Notes: generated from the letters alone by a model not told the origin. DNA of 33,455 nt from Gyrodactylus bullatarudis (GCA_012064415.1 SSNU01000084.1:71442-104896); one strand, 5' to 3'; counted from the stretch's first letter, positions 19,301-25,175 are shown. Program-made: numbers and translations.

Positions 19301-21581
19301 TGATCCGAGAGAAGCATCTTGCCTTTTTGTTTGTAATCGTTCTTGCTAACAACTGCAATACCTGTCCCTTTGTCTAGATGACATAACAGCACATCAGGGT
19401 TCTTTCTCAAGCCACTTAAAGCTTTGAAATGACTTTGGTTAAGATAATGAAATTCAGTATTCCTCTGCTTATACTGTTGCCAGGCATCTCTAGACATGGT
19501 GTTAAATCGGTCGCGGGATTCTTGCGAACTTGCTTTAATGCTATCCGTCCTGTCCAAGAATGCTTCGAAGCCGATATCGGTTTCAACCATCATTTTAGAT
19601 CTATTCGGTATACAGAACTTGGGTCCAAGGCTGAGAACTTGTTTAGCATGCAACGAAAGGCTGATACATGCAAGATTAAAAACATTTGAATTAAATTCAG
19701 GAAAAATGGCCTCATCTTTATGCGAAAGTATTGATTTGAATAAGCTTATTTTCTTCTTTTCATAAGATTTGGTAGTTATTTCATTGATACCAATTAGAAC
19801 CTTATCCTTCACGTCATCGTAAATATTTTGTATTTTTTGTAAAAATAGTAAATTCTCATCTTCATATCGACTAGCTTTAGTTCAAACGTGAAATTTCCAT
19901 AAACATAAATTAACTATAGGTTAAATTTGATAGGTTTCTCTACTTAACTCAACTGAATCAAGGAATCTACTACGAACGCCACGTCTCCCGATTGAAATCA
20001 TTTCAATGTCTTTTGATTGGGAATAATTATGCTCAGAGTTCCTTAGATCTCTTTCCAGGTACTTTGGAAGGAGAAGGCTTCAATTCTGGTTATATGTACT
20101 GGCAGTTTAACGATGTATGGTCGGCTCCGACATGGTCTCTTATGGACTCAGCTGGAATATTAAAAGTTGGATATTATCTTTTAAAAAATATCAACATTGT
20201 GAGTAAGATACCTCGAATACTCTTTTTACCCCTCATAAGAAAGGAAATTCATAAGGCTACAGAAATATGCACAATTCATAAAGATAGCTTTTCACTGATG
20301 CCAATCAGAGTTTTTTGAAAAGGTAGTCATTGAAAAATTTGCTGAGGCCTTAAAATATTTTTCTATTTTTAAAAATATACAATCGCCTGCTCAAAAAGCT
20401 AACTGATATGAAGTTGGGAATCTATGATTTTTTCATCAAGAACTCAAATGTGTTAAAGACTTTTTAGAATCCTACTCATGCTACCCACTTTTACCAGTTG
20501 AAGAAAAAATTATTTTTATGAAAAATATGGTAATTTTTCAATTTCCATTTGGCGCCAAAATCCCATTTTTTCGAACTTTGAGCTGAATGGTAAAAGTGGG
20601 CAACATGAGTAGGATTCCAAAAAATCTTTAAATTCGAATTCTTGATGAAAAAATCGAGATTTCTGTAAAAATCATAGATTCCCGACTTCATATCAATAGA
20701 GGCAAAAAATGCCAATTTAAACCTCTATTATCTATTTAGCAAAAAAAAATTAGCAAAAATTCATTGAGGAAAATTGCATTGTAAAATTATCTCTTAGATA
20801 ATCATGTCAGTATATTTTGGAAAAGAGAAATTTTATTTGTGTCAATCTAAATTGGAAAAGTTATGATTTATTGAAGAGATAAACACACGGAAATGATTTT
20901 CCTCCATTTTTCACACAGAACTCCCAAATATTTCTCACTATCGATGAAACTTTTGACATTATAAATCTTGCCTACCAACCAAGACCTGATTGGATTATGG
21001 ATACAGAAGTATTCTTCAAAATATCCTGTTTCAACCTCCAACGTAATGATCTTCTCAATGAATTACACGGGTCTTTCAGATTGAAAAAGATAGAATATCA
21101 CGGTTTCACTCATACTAATCAGCAATGTCCGCAAAGGTTTCTTCAAATGTCTGTAAAGGAATTCGCTTCGCTTTGTAATTGTGACGTAATCAAGAAGAAT
21201 TGTTATTCTAATGTTGAAATTCTCCCTGGCAATCGTGTAGAACCGAGAAGAATCACATTTCTCATCAATAGACCATTGAATTTGATGAATCAATTTTGCT
21301 CCGGTCCAATCCATATTGTCTCTGTGCAGAAACAAAAAATGTTTAAGGATGCTATCCACTATCAAGTGACACTTTCTAATGGAAATTGTACCCATTTGTA
21401 TGTATTCTTGAGTATCAAATACCTAGATGTGGTTTATGAGTTTGACGAAAATGGATTCACATTGAGTAACAAAGAGCTCAAATGTCTTCAACTCATTTTG
21501 TTCACAAATGACACTATCGGTTCAACTGATTTAAAATCATTCATTGAAATCCAAAGTTTAAATATGATAATGACAATATAA
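631..21581 (+). CDS. MANBA: Beta-mannosidase (GH2), seven coding exons
   Basis: Predicted lysosomal beta-mannosidase, which removes terminal beta-mannose from the reducing-end core of N-glycan fragments. The CDS joins 631-1317, 2919-3230, 6813-7150, 11398-11680, 12310-12605, 19934-20198 and 20919-21581. It has GT-AG introns and consistent phases, giving 947 residues against roughly 880 in mammals. Order: signal peptide (about 1-24); jelly-roll domain ending in F-G-W-D-W-G-P (197-203); Ig-like domain (230-333); TIM barrel with W-G-G-G (405-408), acid/base Glu474 in N-N-E and nucleophile Glu570 in S-E-F-G; Y-W-Q-F-N-D-V-W (694-701); C-terminal beta domain with a C-N-C...C cluster. The 96-residue spacing between the two Glu fits the family. 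Several conserved tryptophans are replaced (Met366, Ile469, Leu576), and there is extra sequence before the Y-W-Q motif. Most introns carry MITEs. The exon model comes from reading splice sites and family knowledge, without transcripts. Confidence 0.93.
1371..1770 (+). repeat. Family B2 MITE, partial, in intron 1
   Basis: Starts TTAAAGGTAGTTAATATGAAG and continues with the B2 interior, including GGATCACAATAAGACAAA, shared with the copies at 24778 and 26597. The right half is lost. Intron 1 (1318-2918) otherwise holds a possible Penelope-tail relic (about 1785-1900), a family C MITE (2216-2610) and a degraded family B end (about 2640-2868). Confidence 0.65.
1785..1915 (-). mobile_element. Possible relic of a Penelope-like element tail
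   Basis: The stretch CTTCCATTGGTTGAG...AGCAGGGGGGGTTCAC resembles the block before the terminal repeat at 13715-13790 (CCATTGG...GGGAGGGGGAGG) and 17275-17320. The resemblance is short and partly low-complexity, and no hammerhead core is present. Confidence 0.25.
2216..2610 (+). repeat. Family C hAT-type MITE, left end missing
   Basis: Shares its interior (CTCTAGAGAAAAATTTT, CGTTCTTCAAGCTTTGATAA and others) with the copies at 7627-8031 and 28823-29251, and ends in ATCTGAAGAACCCTA like them. The left terminal repeat is gone. An A+T palindrome (around 2447-2475) sits inside. Confidence 0.7.
2640..2868 (-). repeat. Degraded family B copy next to exon 2
   Basis: Right end AAATTTCCATCTTAATATCA followed by ATTAG, resembling the family B terminus, about 50 bp before exon 2. 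The interior is strongly diverged. Confidence 0.4.
2919..3230 (+). CDS. MANBA: Beta-mannosidase exon 2 (Ig-like domain)
   Basis: This exon encodes residues 230-333 in phase 0. The acceptor is TTTTGATAG|ATTTTA and the donor CCAG|GTGAGA. It begins I-L-S-E-P-D-V and ends with G-F-R-K-I-K-L-I-Q, which matches the Y-F-R-T-V-E-L-I type strand that closes the Ig-like domain before the barrel. W-Y-P-N (about 295) matches the family's W-W-P-H motif with one tryptophan changed to tyrosine. The family B repeat that ends near 2868 lies just upstream of the acceptor. Confidence 0.9.
3231..4620. other. Intron 2, unassigned A+T-rich sequence
   Basis: No open frame of note, RNA gene or repeat with clear ends was recognised in this part of intron 2. 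Confidence 0.5.
4625..5262 (+). repeat. Family A end fragment plus family B1 MITE
   Basis: 4627-4648 (ACTTGGACGAAATTTTT) is a family A terminal fragment. From 4659 a long family B1 copy starts GAAGCTAGTTGACATGAAG. It is an extended imperfect palindrome: AATTCAATCTGACCAAAATT (about 4793-4812) and GAATTCGAATTCTTCG (about 5081) recur in the 21742 copy. The right terminal repeat is missing, apparently cut near the TTAA element at 5267. Confidence 0.7.
5267..5460. mobile_element. piggyBac-like MITE with TTAA at both ends
   Basis: A 194-bp element starting TTAACCTTTTTGGTGTCGA and ending CGGCACCGAAAGGGTTAA. The terminal inverted repeats match at most of about 17 positions, and TTAA at each outer end is the signature target duplication of piggyBac-type transposition. 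A subterminal palindrome ATGGAC-ATATAA-GTCCAT lies at 5285-5302. It has no coding capacity. Confidence 0.75.
5461..6812. other. Intron 2, right part
   Basis: Unassigned A+T-rich sequence except for the small repeat cluster at 6422-6570. The last 20 bp is a normal pyrimidine-rich acceptor for exon 3. Confidence 0.5.
6422..6570. repeat. Short direct and inverted repeat cluster
   Basis: A 19-bp unit, TGATAGTCTTAAGACTCCC, is repeated in tandem at 6423-6441 and 6442-6460 with three changes. It contains the palindrome AGTCTTAAGACT. GGGAATCTGTAAACTC (about 6470) and GGGAATCTAGAAACTC (about 6525) form a second repeated pair. Confidence 0.55.
6813..7150 (+). CDS. MANBA: Beta-mannosidase exon 3 (first half of TIM barrel)
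   Basis: This exon encodes residues 334-445 plus two bases of codon 446. The acceptor is TTTTCAG|AGAAAT and the donor ATCTT|GTGAGT. It carries F-Y-I-N-G-A-N-M-I-P (the family norm is K-G-S-N-W-I-P), R-I-W-G-G-G-R-Y and G-I-M-I-W-H-D-L-M-F-A-C, all in the expected order. Met366 replaces a tryptophan that is near-invariant in the family. Confidence 0.95.
7236..7560 (+). repeat. Degraded family B2 copy in intron 3
   Basis: GAAGCTGAGATTTTATGATT followed by TTTACGGAATT, and later family B interior features (TTTTTCGAACTTTGAAATTT, AAGAATTAGATAAGAAAGAC). No right end is visible. Confidence 0.55.
7627..8031 (-). repeat. Family C hAT-type MITE with 8-bp target duplication
   Basis: A copy in inverse orientation to 28823-29251, flanked by TTTTGATC at 7619-7626 and 8032-8039. 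The right end is intact (GAAGAACCCTA). The left end begins TTCAGATTC, so the first eight bases of the terminal repeat are missing exactly next to the duplication. Confidence 0.75.
8455..8880 (+). repeat. Family A MITE, left end truncated
   Basis: Shares GCAAAATTACTTAAAT, ATCCCACCAAATTTTGCTTC and TTCATAATTTTGTTTATCTT with the complete copy at 12653-13126, and ends CGTCCGGGTCTA. The first about 20 bp of the left terminal repeat are missing. Confidence 0.7.
9358..9512 (+). repeat. Family B2 left-end fragment
   Basis: Starts TAAAGCTAGTTAATATAAAG and follows the 1371 copy closely (CACCAAGAAATCGAATTTGA), then stops. Confidence 0.65.
9629..9890 (+). repeat. Family A MITE, interior and right part
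   Basis: Matches the middle and right half of the complete family A copy (TTGAGTTCACATTATTTC, ACGTTTTTAATTTAAAAAAT, CATATCGAGTCTAAT). The last terminal bases are deleted. Confidence 0.65.
9891..11391. other. Intron 3, right part
   Basis: Mostly unassigned A+T-rich DNA. Faint family B remnants occur near 10260-10390 (TAAGAAGTTGAGAATCTATA; AAAAATCATAGTTTCC) and 10680-10745 (TTCCCACAATAATGACAAAT). No gene was seen. Confidence 0.45.
11398..11680 (+). CDS. MANBA: Beta-mannosidase exon 4 (acid/base Glu)
   Basis: This exon completes Leu446 and encodes residues 447-540. It holds R-L-R-N-H-P-S-L-G-V-I-A-A-N-N-E, so Glu474 is the predicted acid/base. Two AGs six bases apart, at 11390-11391 and 11396-11397, are both in frame. 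The downstream TAG gives 22 residues from G-I-L to H-P-S, exactly the length in the human enzyme, so it is preferred. The donor is CACAA|GTGAGT. The W-S-G that usually precedes N-N-E is I-A-A here. Confidence 0.9.
11817..11924. repeat. Short inverted repeat in intron 4
   Basis: Perfect 14-bp arms, ATTGAAACATCTTA at 11817-11830 and its complement at 11911-11924, enclose 80 bases. The arms can be extended with mismatches. It may be a tiny MITE or could form a hairpin in the intron RNA. Confidence 0.6.
11945..12269 (-). repeat. Family B1 MITE, right half, in intron 4
   Basis: Contains TCGAATTTTGTAAATGCACC, TTCCTGACTTTCCGAAGAAA and the right end TTCTCATCTTCATTTCAATT followed by AGGTTTA. It fills most of the second half of the 629-bp intron and ends 40 bp before exon 5. 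Confidence 0.75.
12310..12605 (+). CDS. MANBA: Beta-mannosidase exon 5 (nucleophile Glu)
   Basis: This exon encodes residues 541-638 plus two bases of codon 639. The acceptor is AATTCAAG|GATCCA and the donor AAAAG|GTAATT. D-P-R-Y-G-D-V-H-Y-Y-D-Y corresponds to the family motif F-G-D-V-H-F-Y-D-Y, and F-T-S-E-F-G-L-Q-S-L-P-S carries the nucleophile Glu570. A family B repeat ends only about 40 bp upstream of the acceptor, so the branch-point region borders or lies within transposon-derived sequence. Confidence 0.93.
12653..13126. repeat. Family A MITE, complete, long terminal inverted repeats
   Basis: The left end TAGACTTGGACGAAATTTTG and the right end CAAAATTTCGTCCAAGTCTA are exact complements. 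The inverted similarity runs on for about 170 bp each side (ATCCCACCAAATTTCG versus CGAAATTTGGTGGGAT). TACGTA lies just outside both ends. It has no coding capacity. The superfamily is uncertain, because TACGTA is itself a palindrome and may belong to the element or to a target duplication. Confidence 0.85.
13127..13654. other. Intron 5, unassigned
   Basis: A+T-rich, with no open frame or clear repeat recognised. Confidence 0.45.
13655..14060 (-). mobile_element. Relic of a second Penelope-like element (endonuclease end and terminal repeat)
   Basis: On the minus strand, a frame from about 14020 to a stop near 13876 reads L-G-N-I-S-H-R-N-V-L-F-G-N-G-L-A-H-V-A-E. This has the spacing of the middle of a GIY-YIG endonuclease. 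Downstream, AGTGGGCAGTTACAGATTG parallels AGTGGGCAGTTACAACAAG in the 17.1-19.8 kb copy, followed by a similar CCAATGG...ACCGGGATAGAGTCTGAAGT tail where the other copy has its hammerhead. The element is old and carries no usable reading frame. Confidence 0.55.
14061..14805. other. Intron 5, unassigned, with a 16-bp palindrome
   Basis: No gene was recognised. AAGCTAAGCTTAGCTT at 14381-14396 is a perfect palindrome. Confidence 0.4.
14810..15473 (-). repeat. Family D repeat
   Basis: The left end AGGATTAATTCCAAAAATCT and the right end TTTTTGAGATTAACCCT are inverted repeats of each other. Interior CTAAATTTCATTACACTTTT and ACGGCTTTTACATGGTCTTC match the inverse copy at 28420-28783. The right part (15360-15470) is a degenerate array of roughly 30-40-bp units of the type GGGTGATTTTTGGAAAA. 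Confidence 0.65.
15474..16540. other. Intron 5, unassigned
   Basis: A+T-rich. No gene, RNA or repeat with visible ends was recognised. Confidence 0.45.
16548..17109 (+). repeat. Family B1 MITE, left part, interrupted by the Penelope element
   Basis: Starts AACCTAATTGGCAGTAAGAT, then GAGAATTTACTC. The interior TATTCGGAAAGTCAGGAAAA and TGAATTTCGAAAATGCACCA match the 21742 copy. The matching right terminus is found 2.7 kb away at 19825-19878, beyond the Penelope-like element, so that element appears to have landed inside this MITE. Confidence 0.75.
16814..17107. repeat. Perfect 147-bp tandem duplication
   Basis: 16814-16960 and 16961-17107 look identical base for base. Each unit starts GAATTCGACAAAAG and ends CGGCCCAGTTATG. 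The duplication lies within the family B copy, directly next to the end of the Penelope-like element. The lack of divergence means it is recent or has been homogenised. Confidence 0.9.
17172..17228 (-). ncRNA. Type I hammerhead ribozyme-like motif in the Penelope terminal repeat
   Basis: Read on the minus strand, the conserved core is complete: CTGATGA (17217-17211) and GAAA (17202-17199). Stem III is ATAAA-AGC-TTTAT (17199-17187), the pre-cleavage base is U17186, and stem I is GAGT/ACTC (17221-17218 with 17185-17182). Stem I continues past an asymmetric internal loop as GGTG/CACT (17228-17225 with 17175-17172). Predicted cleavage is between 17186 and 17185. The weak point is stem II: the eight bases GAACCGGT form at best a G-U pair with a loop. 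Hammerheads of this type are known in Penelope-like elements, which supports the call. Activity of this copy is doubtful. Confidence 0.65.
17323..17975 (-). pseudogene. Frameshifted remainder of the endonuclease and tail of the Penelope protein
   Basis: The reading continues in other frames. D-L-K-I-R-I-K-E-H-L-S-S-G-N-Q supplies the GIY-YIG arginine region. After a second shift near 17915 comes N-H-V-A-D-K-S-N-F-S-I-L-F-Q, then A-E-S-H-F-I-K-S-M-N-P-E-L with the endonuclease glutamate and the conserved N-P. Further shifts near 17700 and 17655 lead to a tail with two imperfect copies of a roughly 35-residue unit (K-D-E-N...Q-D-K-S-T-E-V-D-N and K-D-E-N...Q-E-K-S-T-K-V-D-N), ending with a basic stretch and a stop at 17323-17325. 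The shift positions are approximate. Confidence 0.7.
17941..19812 (-). CDS. Penelope-like reverse transcriptase with start of GIY-YIG endonuclease
   Basis: A 623-codon open frame that would copy element RNA at a nicked target. Family landmarks: V-L-S-L-G-P-K-F-C-I-P near residue 59 at the N-terminus; L-L-L-K-V-H-K and Y-R-P-I-L-D at 225-245; motif A S-F-D-F-S-S-L-F-T-N-A-P-L near 290; motif B G-V-A-M-G-S-P-I-G-P-L near 360; motif C R-Y-L-D-T-F-F (Asp397, Thr398). The second catalytic aspartate of the usual Y-x-D-D is therefore threonine. GIY-YIG begins at I-Y (594-595) and Y-V-G-Q-T (605-609), after which a frameshift near 17975 leads to a stop at 17941. The frame starts GTG here and stays open upstream into repeat DNA, so the true start is missing. 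It is antisense to the beta-mannosidase transcript. Confidence 0.88.
   Translation of the reverse strand: MKDKVLIGINEITTKSYEKKKISLFKSILSHKDEAIFPEFNSNVFNLACISLSLHAKQVLSLGPKFCIPNRSKMMVETDIGFEAFLDRTDSIKASSQESRDRFNTMSRDAWQQYKQRNTEFHYLNQSHFKALSGLRKNPDVLLCHLDKGTGIAVVSKNDYKQKGKMLLSDQSRFRPMEPEAALRRIKCFGKAISKKVENLLQNDYIDEITADSIRPTSDDIGRLYLLLKVHKDLTKGVQYRPILDMSATPQHKIIKWLTEILIPLRNELCKFSVKNSLEFVNKLRDVNFEGSKMVSFDFSSLFTNAPLKETVKFICEKINTFSSICSIPSDAVAELIMMTVQNIDFKFAGNYYKQIDGVAMGSPIGPLLAEMFLASLEFGEMSSLISHFRFYARYLDTFFVLEQSSGLEAILSTMNMMHPNIQFIKEEENNMSLNSLDVLVTKVNEVAQTRIYRKESVPSQFLPFLSFSPSYQKKSIVRNEYLKIDRLKSEINKKQDKEILKNLLIKNGYPEAFITKHSNLKKKSAKEVEELIPLYLKVPFRGDAAHQILNNKMFEITNRTFPGYRLQILPKTTKLLPDLNKDPVPWLKKKGVIYHFKSNCGAMYVGQTVRPENKNKRALEFG
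19825..19878 (-). repeat. Right terminus of the family B1 MITE split by the Penelope element
   Basis: TTTTGTAAAAATAGTAAATT, then CTCATCTTCATATCGACTAG and CTTTA, is the B1 right end. It pairs with the left part at 16548-17109. It ends 55 bp before exon 6. Confidence 0.75.
19934..20198 (+). CDS. MANBA: Beta-mannosidase exon 6
   Basis: One base completes Arg639, then residues 640-727 follow. The acceptor is TTTGATAG|GTTTCT and the donor AACATT|GTGAGT, with a second usable GT four bases on (GTAAGA) that would shift the frame. L-Y-L-T-Q-L-N-Q-G and Y-M-Y-W-Q-F-N-D-V-W-S-A-P-T-W match the end of the barrel domain. Between them are about 15-20 residues (around 660-687) not expected from mammalian enzymes. 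Confidence 0.92.
20391..20701. repeat. Family B2 MITE in intron 6, nearly complete short fold-back
   Basis: The ends TGATATGAAGTTGGGAATCT and AGATTCCCGACTTCATATCA are inverted repeats with one mismatch. Matching inner blocks (AGGATTCCAAAAAATCTTTA, GGTAAAAGTGGGCAACATGA and their complements) make about 300 bp of hairpin. It fills much of the 720-bp intron 6. Confidence 0.85.
20919..21581 (+). CDS. MANBA: Beta-mannosidase exon 7 (C-terminal domain and stop)
   Basis: Terminal coding exon, residues 728-947, with acceptor TTTTTCACACAG|AACTCC. The domain is poorly conserved in the family, but C-N-C-D-V-I-K-K-N-C matches the C-G-N-C...C cluster and F-D-E-N-G-F-T-L-S aligns with the mammalian F-S-D-N-G-F-L. 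The stop is at 21579-21581. No AATAAA lies close by. The first ones, at 22593 and 22621, are beyond a family B repeat, so the 3' UTR may contain that MITE. Confidence 0.9.
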   Translation, partial: NSQIFLTIDETFDIINLAYQPRPDWIMDTEVFFKISCFNLQRNDLLNELHGSFRLKKIEYHGFTHTNQQCPQRFLQMSVKEFASLCNCDVIKKNCYSNVEILPGNRVEPRRITFLINRPLNLMNQFCSGPIHIVSVQKQKMFKDAIHYQVTLSNGNCTHLYVFLSIKYLDVVYEFDENGFTLSNKELKCLQLILFTNDTIGSTDLKSFIEIQSLNMIMTI

Positions 21582-21741
21582 TTGGATCAATTGATTCTCA
21601 ATATCTTTTTCTAATCTTGAAGTTAGACATATTCCTGAAAATTACGTCCTTTACTCAGCAAAGCATGGTTAAATGATTCTGAAATATCACAAATAAGAAA
21701 AATTATAGTATACATAGTAGTTTTACGAAATTTCATCCTAG

Positions 21742-22404
21742 TAAAGCTAGTTGATATGAAGATGAGAATTTACTTTTTTTACAAAAAACTCAATACTTTT
21801 CTTCGGAAAGTCAAGGAAAAATCTTTTTAAATTCATAATGAAATAAGCCAATAAGTTGTGGAAGTTTATAAAAATTTCCGAAAAAATTCAATCTGACCAA
21901 AATTAGGCCTTTTTTCGAATTTCGAAAATGCACCAAATTTCCACTTTTCCAACTTTCGAATCCAAATTTCTATCAATTTCAAAGATTTGAATCAGTTAAA
22001 TACAGATATTCGAGACCAATTCGACACGAAGAATTCGAACAGGGCCGTGAAGGTAGAAAGGAATCTACTGTTTTCAAGAAAAAGTTAAACTTATTTTGGA
22101 TTATCTACCTTCGTGATAATTCAAATTTTTCGATTTCCCACAATAATGACGAATTTCTTTGAATTTCTGCAGCCAAATTCGAATTCTTCGTCTAATGTTG
22201 GTCTCGAATATCTGTATTTAACTGATTCAAATCGGAAAACGGCCTAATTTTGGTCAGATTGAATTTTTTCGGAAATTTTATAAAATTTTCCCTACTTATT
22301 GGCTCGTTTTATCTCGAAAAATATTTTCTTTCCTGACTTTCCGAAGAAAAATATTAAGGTTTTTGTAAAAAAAAGTAAATTCTCATCTTCATGTCAATTA
22401 GGTT
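21742..22404. repeat. Family B1 MITE, full length, just downstream of the beta-mannosidase stop
   Basis: Left end TAAAGCTAGTTGATATGAAG, then ATGAGAATTTAC; right end GTAAATTCTCATCTTCATGT, then CAATTAGGTTTA. The inverted similarity extends through most of the 660 bp (CTTCGGAAAGTCAAGGAAAA versus TTTCCTGACTTTCCGAAG). The outermost TA fits a TA target duplication. A degenerate family A end (TTTTACGAAATTTCATCC) abuts it at 21720-21739. Confidence 0.85.
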
Positions 22405-23104
22405 TAGATAAAATGATGACATTTTTCTCAGTTATAAAATAATAAGTTTTAAATAATTTGAATCCCAATAATGCTTTTAAATGGAAGGGCAATTTGGAAG
22501 AATACTTCTTCATTAATTTTACACTTTTGTGTAACTATAGTTCATTAGAGACATTGTTCTTGGTTCTCAATCAAGTGTACGGCTCTGTGAATAATAAAAA
22601 TCCTAATTTTAAATTTTAAAAATAAACATGCATAATGAAAATAAATCTATTGATTTCATTTTCAATTGTTTTCTAGGTGTCCCCACCCTGTTTTTGAATT
22701 ATTTTTCAGATAAGAAAATGATGTTTTTTGATTCTGAATTCCTATGGCTATTTAGAGGAGAGGAACGCATAATTCAGTGATAAAAATTTATCCGAATCTC
22801 TGATTTCACTAGAATCATAATAGAAATATTCTATTTCACATGTCCCTACATAAGCAAAAAACGTATTGAGTCAATAATACTGAAACGGTATACAGAGAGA
22901 ATAGCGTGGATCTTGTAATACTCAAGTTTTCCACACAAAAATTTATTTACATCTAGCAAAGCCTTCAATAAAATAAAATCTATGAGCCCAAAGTTAAGGG
23001 ATACGAATTTACTAATAATTTCACATTAATATGTACGTTGAAGAGTAGGAACAATTGATAAATTCTGTGGATTTAAACTATTGATTCACAAAAAGTAACC
23101 TACT
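22405..23104. other. Downstream region with possible poly(A) signals
   Basis: AATAAA at 22593-22598 and 22621-22626 could end the beta-mannosidase transcript if the 3' UTR reads through the MITE. Nothing else was recognised. Confidence 0.3.
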
Positions 23105-23446
23105 AATGTCTAACTGGCAAAATGAATATAGGGATTTACTATTTTTAGACAAAAATATTCAATCTGACCAAAATTAGGCTGGTTTTCGAATTTCGAACCC
23201 AAAATTTCCATCGATTTTGAAATTAAGAGCAATTATGGATCAACATTATATGAAGAATTCGAATTCATCCGAAGATTTTCAAAGAAATTTTGCCATTACT
23301 GTGGGAGGTCGAACTATTTGAATTTTTGATTTTCCCGAAGAAAAATTATCCAATTAGAGGTTGATTTACCACAGCCAATTTCGAAATCTTTGTCCTGAGA
23401 AAAATATTGAGTTTTGTAAATTTTCATCTTCATGTCAGTTAGGTTT
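23105..23446 (+). repeat. Family B1 MITE, shortened
   Basis: TTCAATCTGACCAAAATTAG, GAATTCGAATTC and a right end CATCTTCATGTCAGTTAGGT followed by TTA. The left end is degraded (GTCTAACTGGCAAAATGAAT). Confidence 0.7.
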
Positions 23447-24050
23447 AATACAATTGATCTGGTTACATTTTTCTTCAATTGAATTTTTTCAAATAGGTTG
23501 AGAAGACTTTTTGAGTTTGCTTTTTAGATTTTCAATGCATCTTTAGAGTGTGTGAAAAGTAAGTGACACTGGACGATACTAATGAAATCCAATGATGAGC
23601 AAACAATCTATATCTAGTATGTAATTTCTAATTTTCTAAAATTGCACCGACAATCTATCCTTTCCGGGCGAAATCATTTGGAATGAATTTATATGTAAGA
23701 CGGAAAGAATTAAAATAATTTCACATTTCAAGGGAATAAAAAGTGATGAATTCCAAAATATTAATAATATTTTAGACTAAATGCTCAAGTTTGCGAAAGA
23801 TGCAAAAACCGTAGACACATCCTTGATACTCAAACATCAAAAACTAAGATTTACAAGTCTTCCTACTGATTGAAAGCATTTTCATTAGCACAATGGATTC
23901 AAAACCAAATGCTTCCCATTTTGAGTTCATCCGAAGCTATTTGGTATGAAGATGTATGTGAATCTAAGATAAGAATTAAACACCCTTTCAGAACAATATC
24001 ACATAGTCTACTAGTTTAATATTAATTTTTATCAATATTTATTTATTCTA
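23447..24050. other. Intergenic, nothing recognised
   Basis: A+T-rich sequence without a credible open frame or repeat. Confidence 0.4.
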
Positions 24051-24218
24051 AAATGAAACCATAAGTTGCTGAAATAAAAATTATTCAACCTCATCAATAT
24101 TAGGCATTTTTCTGGAACATTTTTACTTTTTTAATACTGGCATCAAAATTTTGTTCCTGATTATCCGGAGTTTTTATGTAAAAAAATAGTAAATTCTCAT
24201 CACAACTAGCTTTATTTC
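24050..24218 (-). repeat. Family B1 right-end remnant
   Basis: Fragments of the B1 interior (TCATCAATATTAGGC, CCTGATTATCCGGAG) run into AAAATAGTAAATTCTCATCA, then CAACTAGCTTTA. Confidence 0.55.
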
Positions 24219-24254
24219 ATGAATCTCTTGAAAAATTATTTTGGTGTTATCCAG

Positions 24255-24432
24255 GATGATTTATCTAATCGTTGATATTTTTCTGCCTGACATTAGAATT
24301 TATGCATCACTACTTTTCAATTTGAATAACAGAGAAAAATTAAAATTGACTTTAACGAATATTCGCATTTCCGCAAGCCATGAAGTGTGTTTTATTAACT
24401 TGATATTTCATTTGAAAGAACAAATAAAATAA
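24255..24432 (+). other. Candidate terminal exon or chance open frame
   Basis: An acceptor-like GTGTTATCCAG|GATG is followed by 58 codons (D-I-F-L-P-D-I-R-I-Y-A-S-L-L...H-L-K-E-Q-I-K), with the stop overlapping AATAAA motifs at 24423-24432. The arrangement would suit a last exon, but no partner exons were found and the sequence matches no family I know. Chance is at least as likely. Confidence 0.18.
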
Positions 24433-24777
24433 ATTATTCAATAATCGAGTCAATCCTGTGAAAAAAATGAAAATCGATTTCAGCTTGACTGACTGAGTTT
24501 AGATGAAACTAAGAAAGTCTTTCAACATCCACTGCTCAATAGGGAGGTAAAGCAAGGTTAAAGAACCAGTTATTTCAATATGAACTAGCCGGTATCATCC
24601 TTTCTTCTCTGAGCTTTCTAATAACCGAGAAAAGTTTGGTATTAAAATATGAAATGCTCCCTATTTGCTAACACATATTCCCGCAATATATCCGATATTA
24701 TCTCAGATGAATTATTTTTTCTTATTGCTATTTTTCCCCAAGATAATTAGGATAGCGAAAAAATGCTATTTTTGATA

Positions 24778-25175
24778 TTTCGCTAGAATTTTCATGGCAA
24801 ATTTGAAACTTTGAAGTAGTGCCAAATTTTCATTTTTTAAACTTTGAGTTGAAAATTTTTGCTGATTTCAATGTGAGAGAGTGATCAAAAGTTGATTTTT
24901 AGGATCACAATAAGACAAAACACCGATTATCATCATGAAAATTCTCAAAAACCAGATTCAGCATATTTGATTTCTTTGACTAATTGTGATCCTTAAAATA
25001 AACTTTTGATCACTTTCTCACATTGAAATCAACAAAAATTTTCAATTCTAAGTTCAAAAAAATGAAAATTTGGCGCTACTTCAAGATTTCAAATTTGCCG
25101 TATTTTTTTCTCCGCATCGTGAAAGAGGGCCTCATGATCTAGATTCCAAAAAATCTTGATCAAACTTTCGAAAAA
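24778..25175. repeat. Family B2 MITE, both ends truncated, long hairpin
   Basis: An imperfect palindrome centred near 24955: TTTAGGATCACAATAAGACA against CTAATTGTGATCCTTAAAAT, and GATTTCAATGTGAGAGAGTG against CACTTTCTCACATTGAAATC. The outer terminal repeats are gone. Confidence 0.75.

Larger units (their letters stand above)
17110..19835 (-). mobile_element. Penelope-like retroelement, 5'-truncated, inside intron 5
   Basis: Minus-strand element with reverse transcriptase, GIY-YIG endonuclease, a repetitive C-terminal tail and a 3' terminal repeat containing a hammerhead-type fold. The 5' end runs straight into family B sequence near 19820-19840 without a start codon, as expected of 5' truncation during target-primed insertion. 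At least four frameshifts disrupt the endonuclease and tail, so this copy is dead. It is noticeably richer in G+C than the surrounding intron. The 3' boundary near 17110 is approximate and I could not fix a target duplication. Confidence 0.85.

Noticed and set aside
18773..19765. Plus-strand open frames opposite the reverse transcriptase
   Set aside because: They are antisense shadows of the Penelope coding region, with no domain or coding character of their own.
21063..21395. Minus-strand 110-codon open frame inside exon 7
   Set aside because: It is a shadow of the beta-mannosidase exon and resembles no family.
24255..24432. Alternative last exon of beta-mannosidase
   Set aside because: Exon 7 already completes the C-terminal domain with a stop. 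This frame shows no family resemblance.
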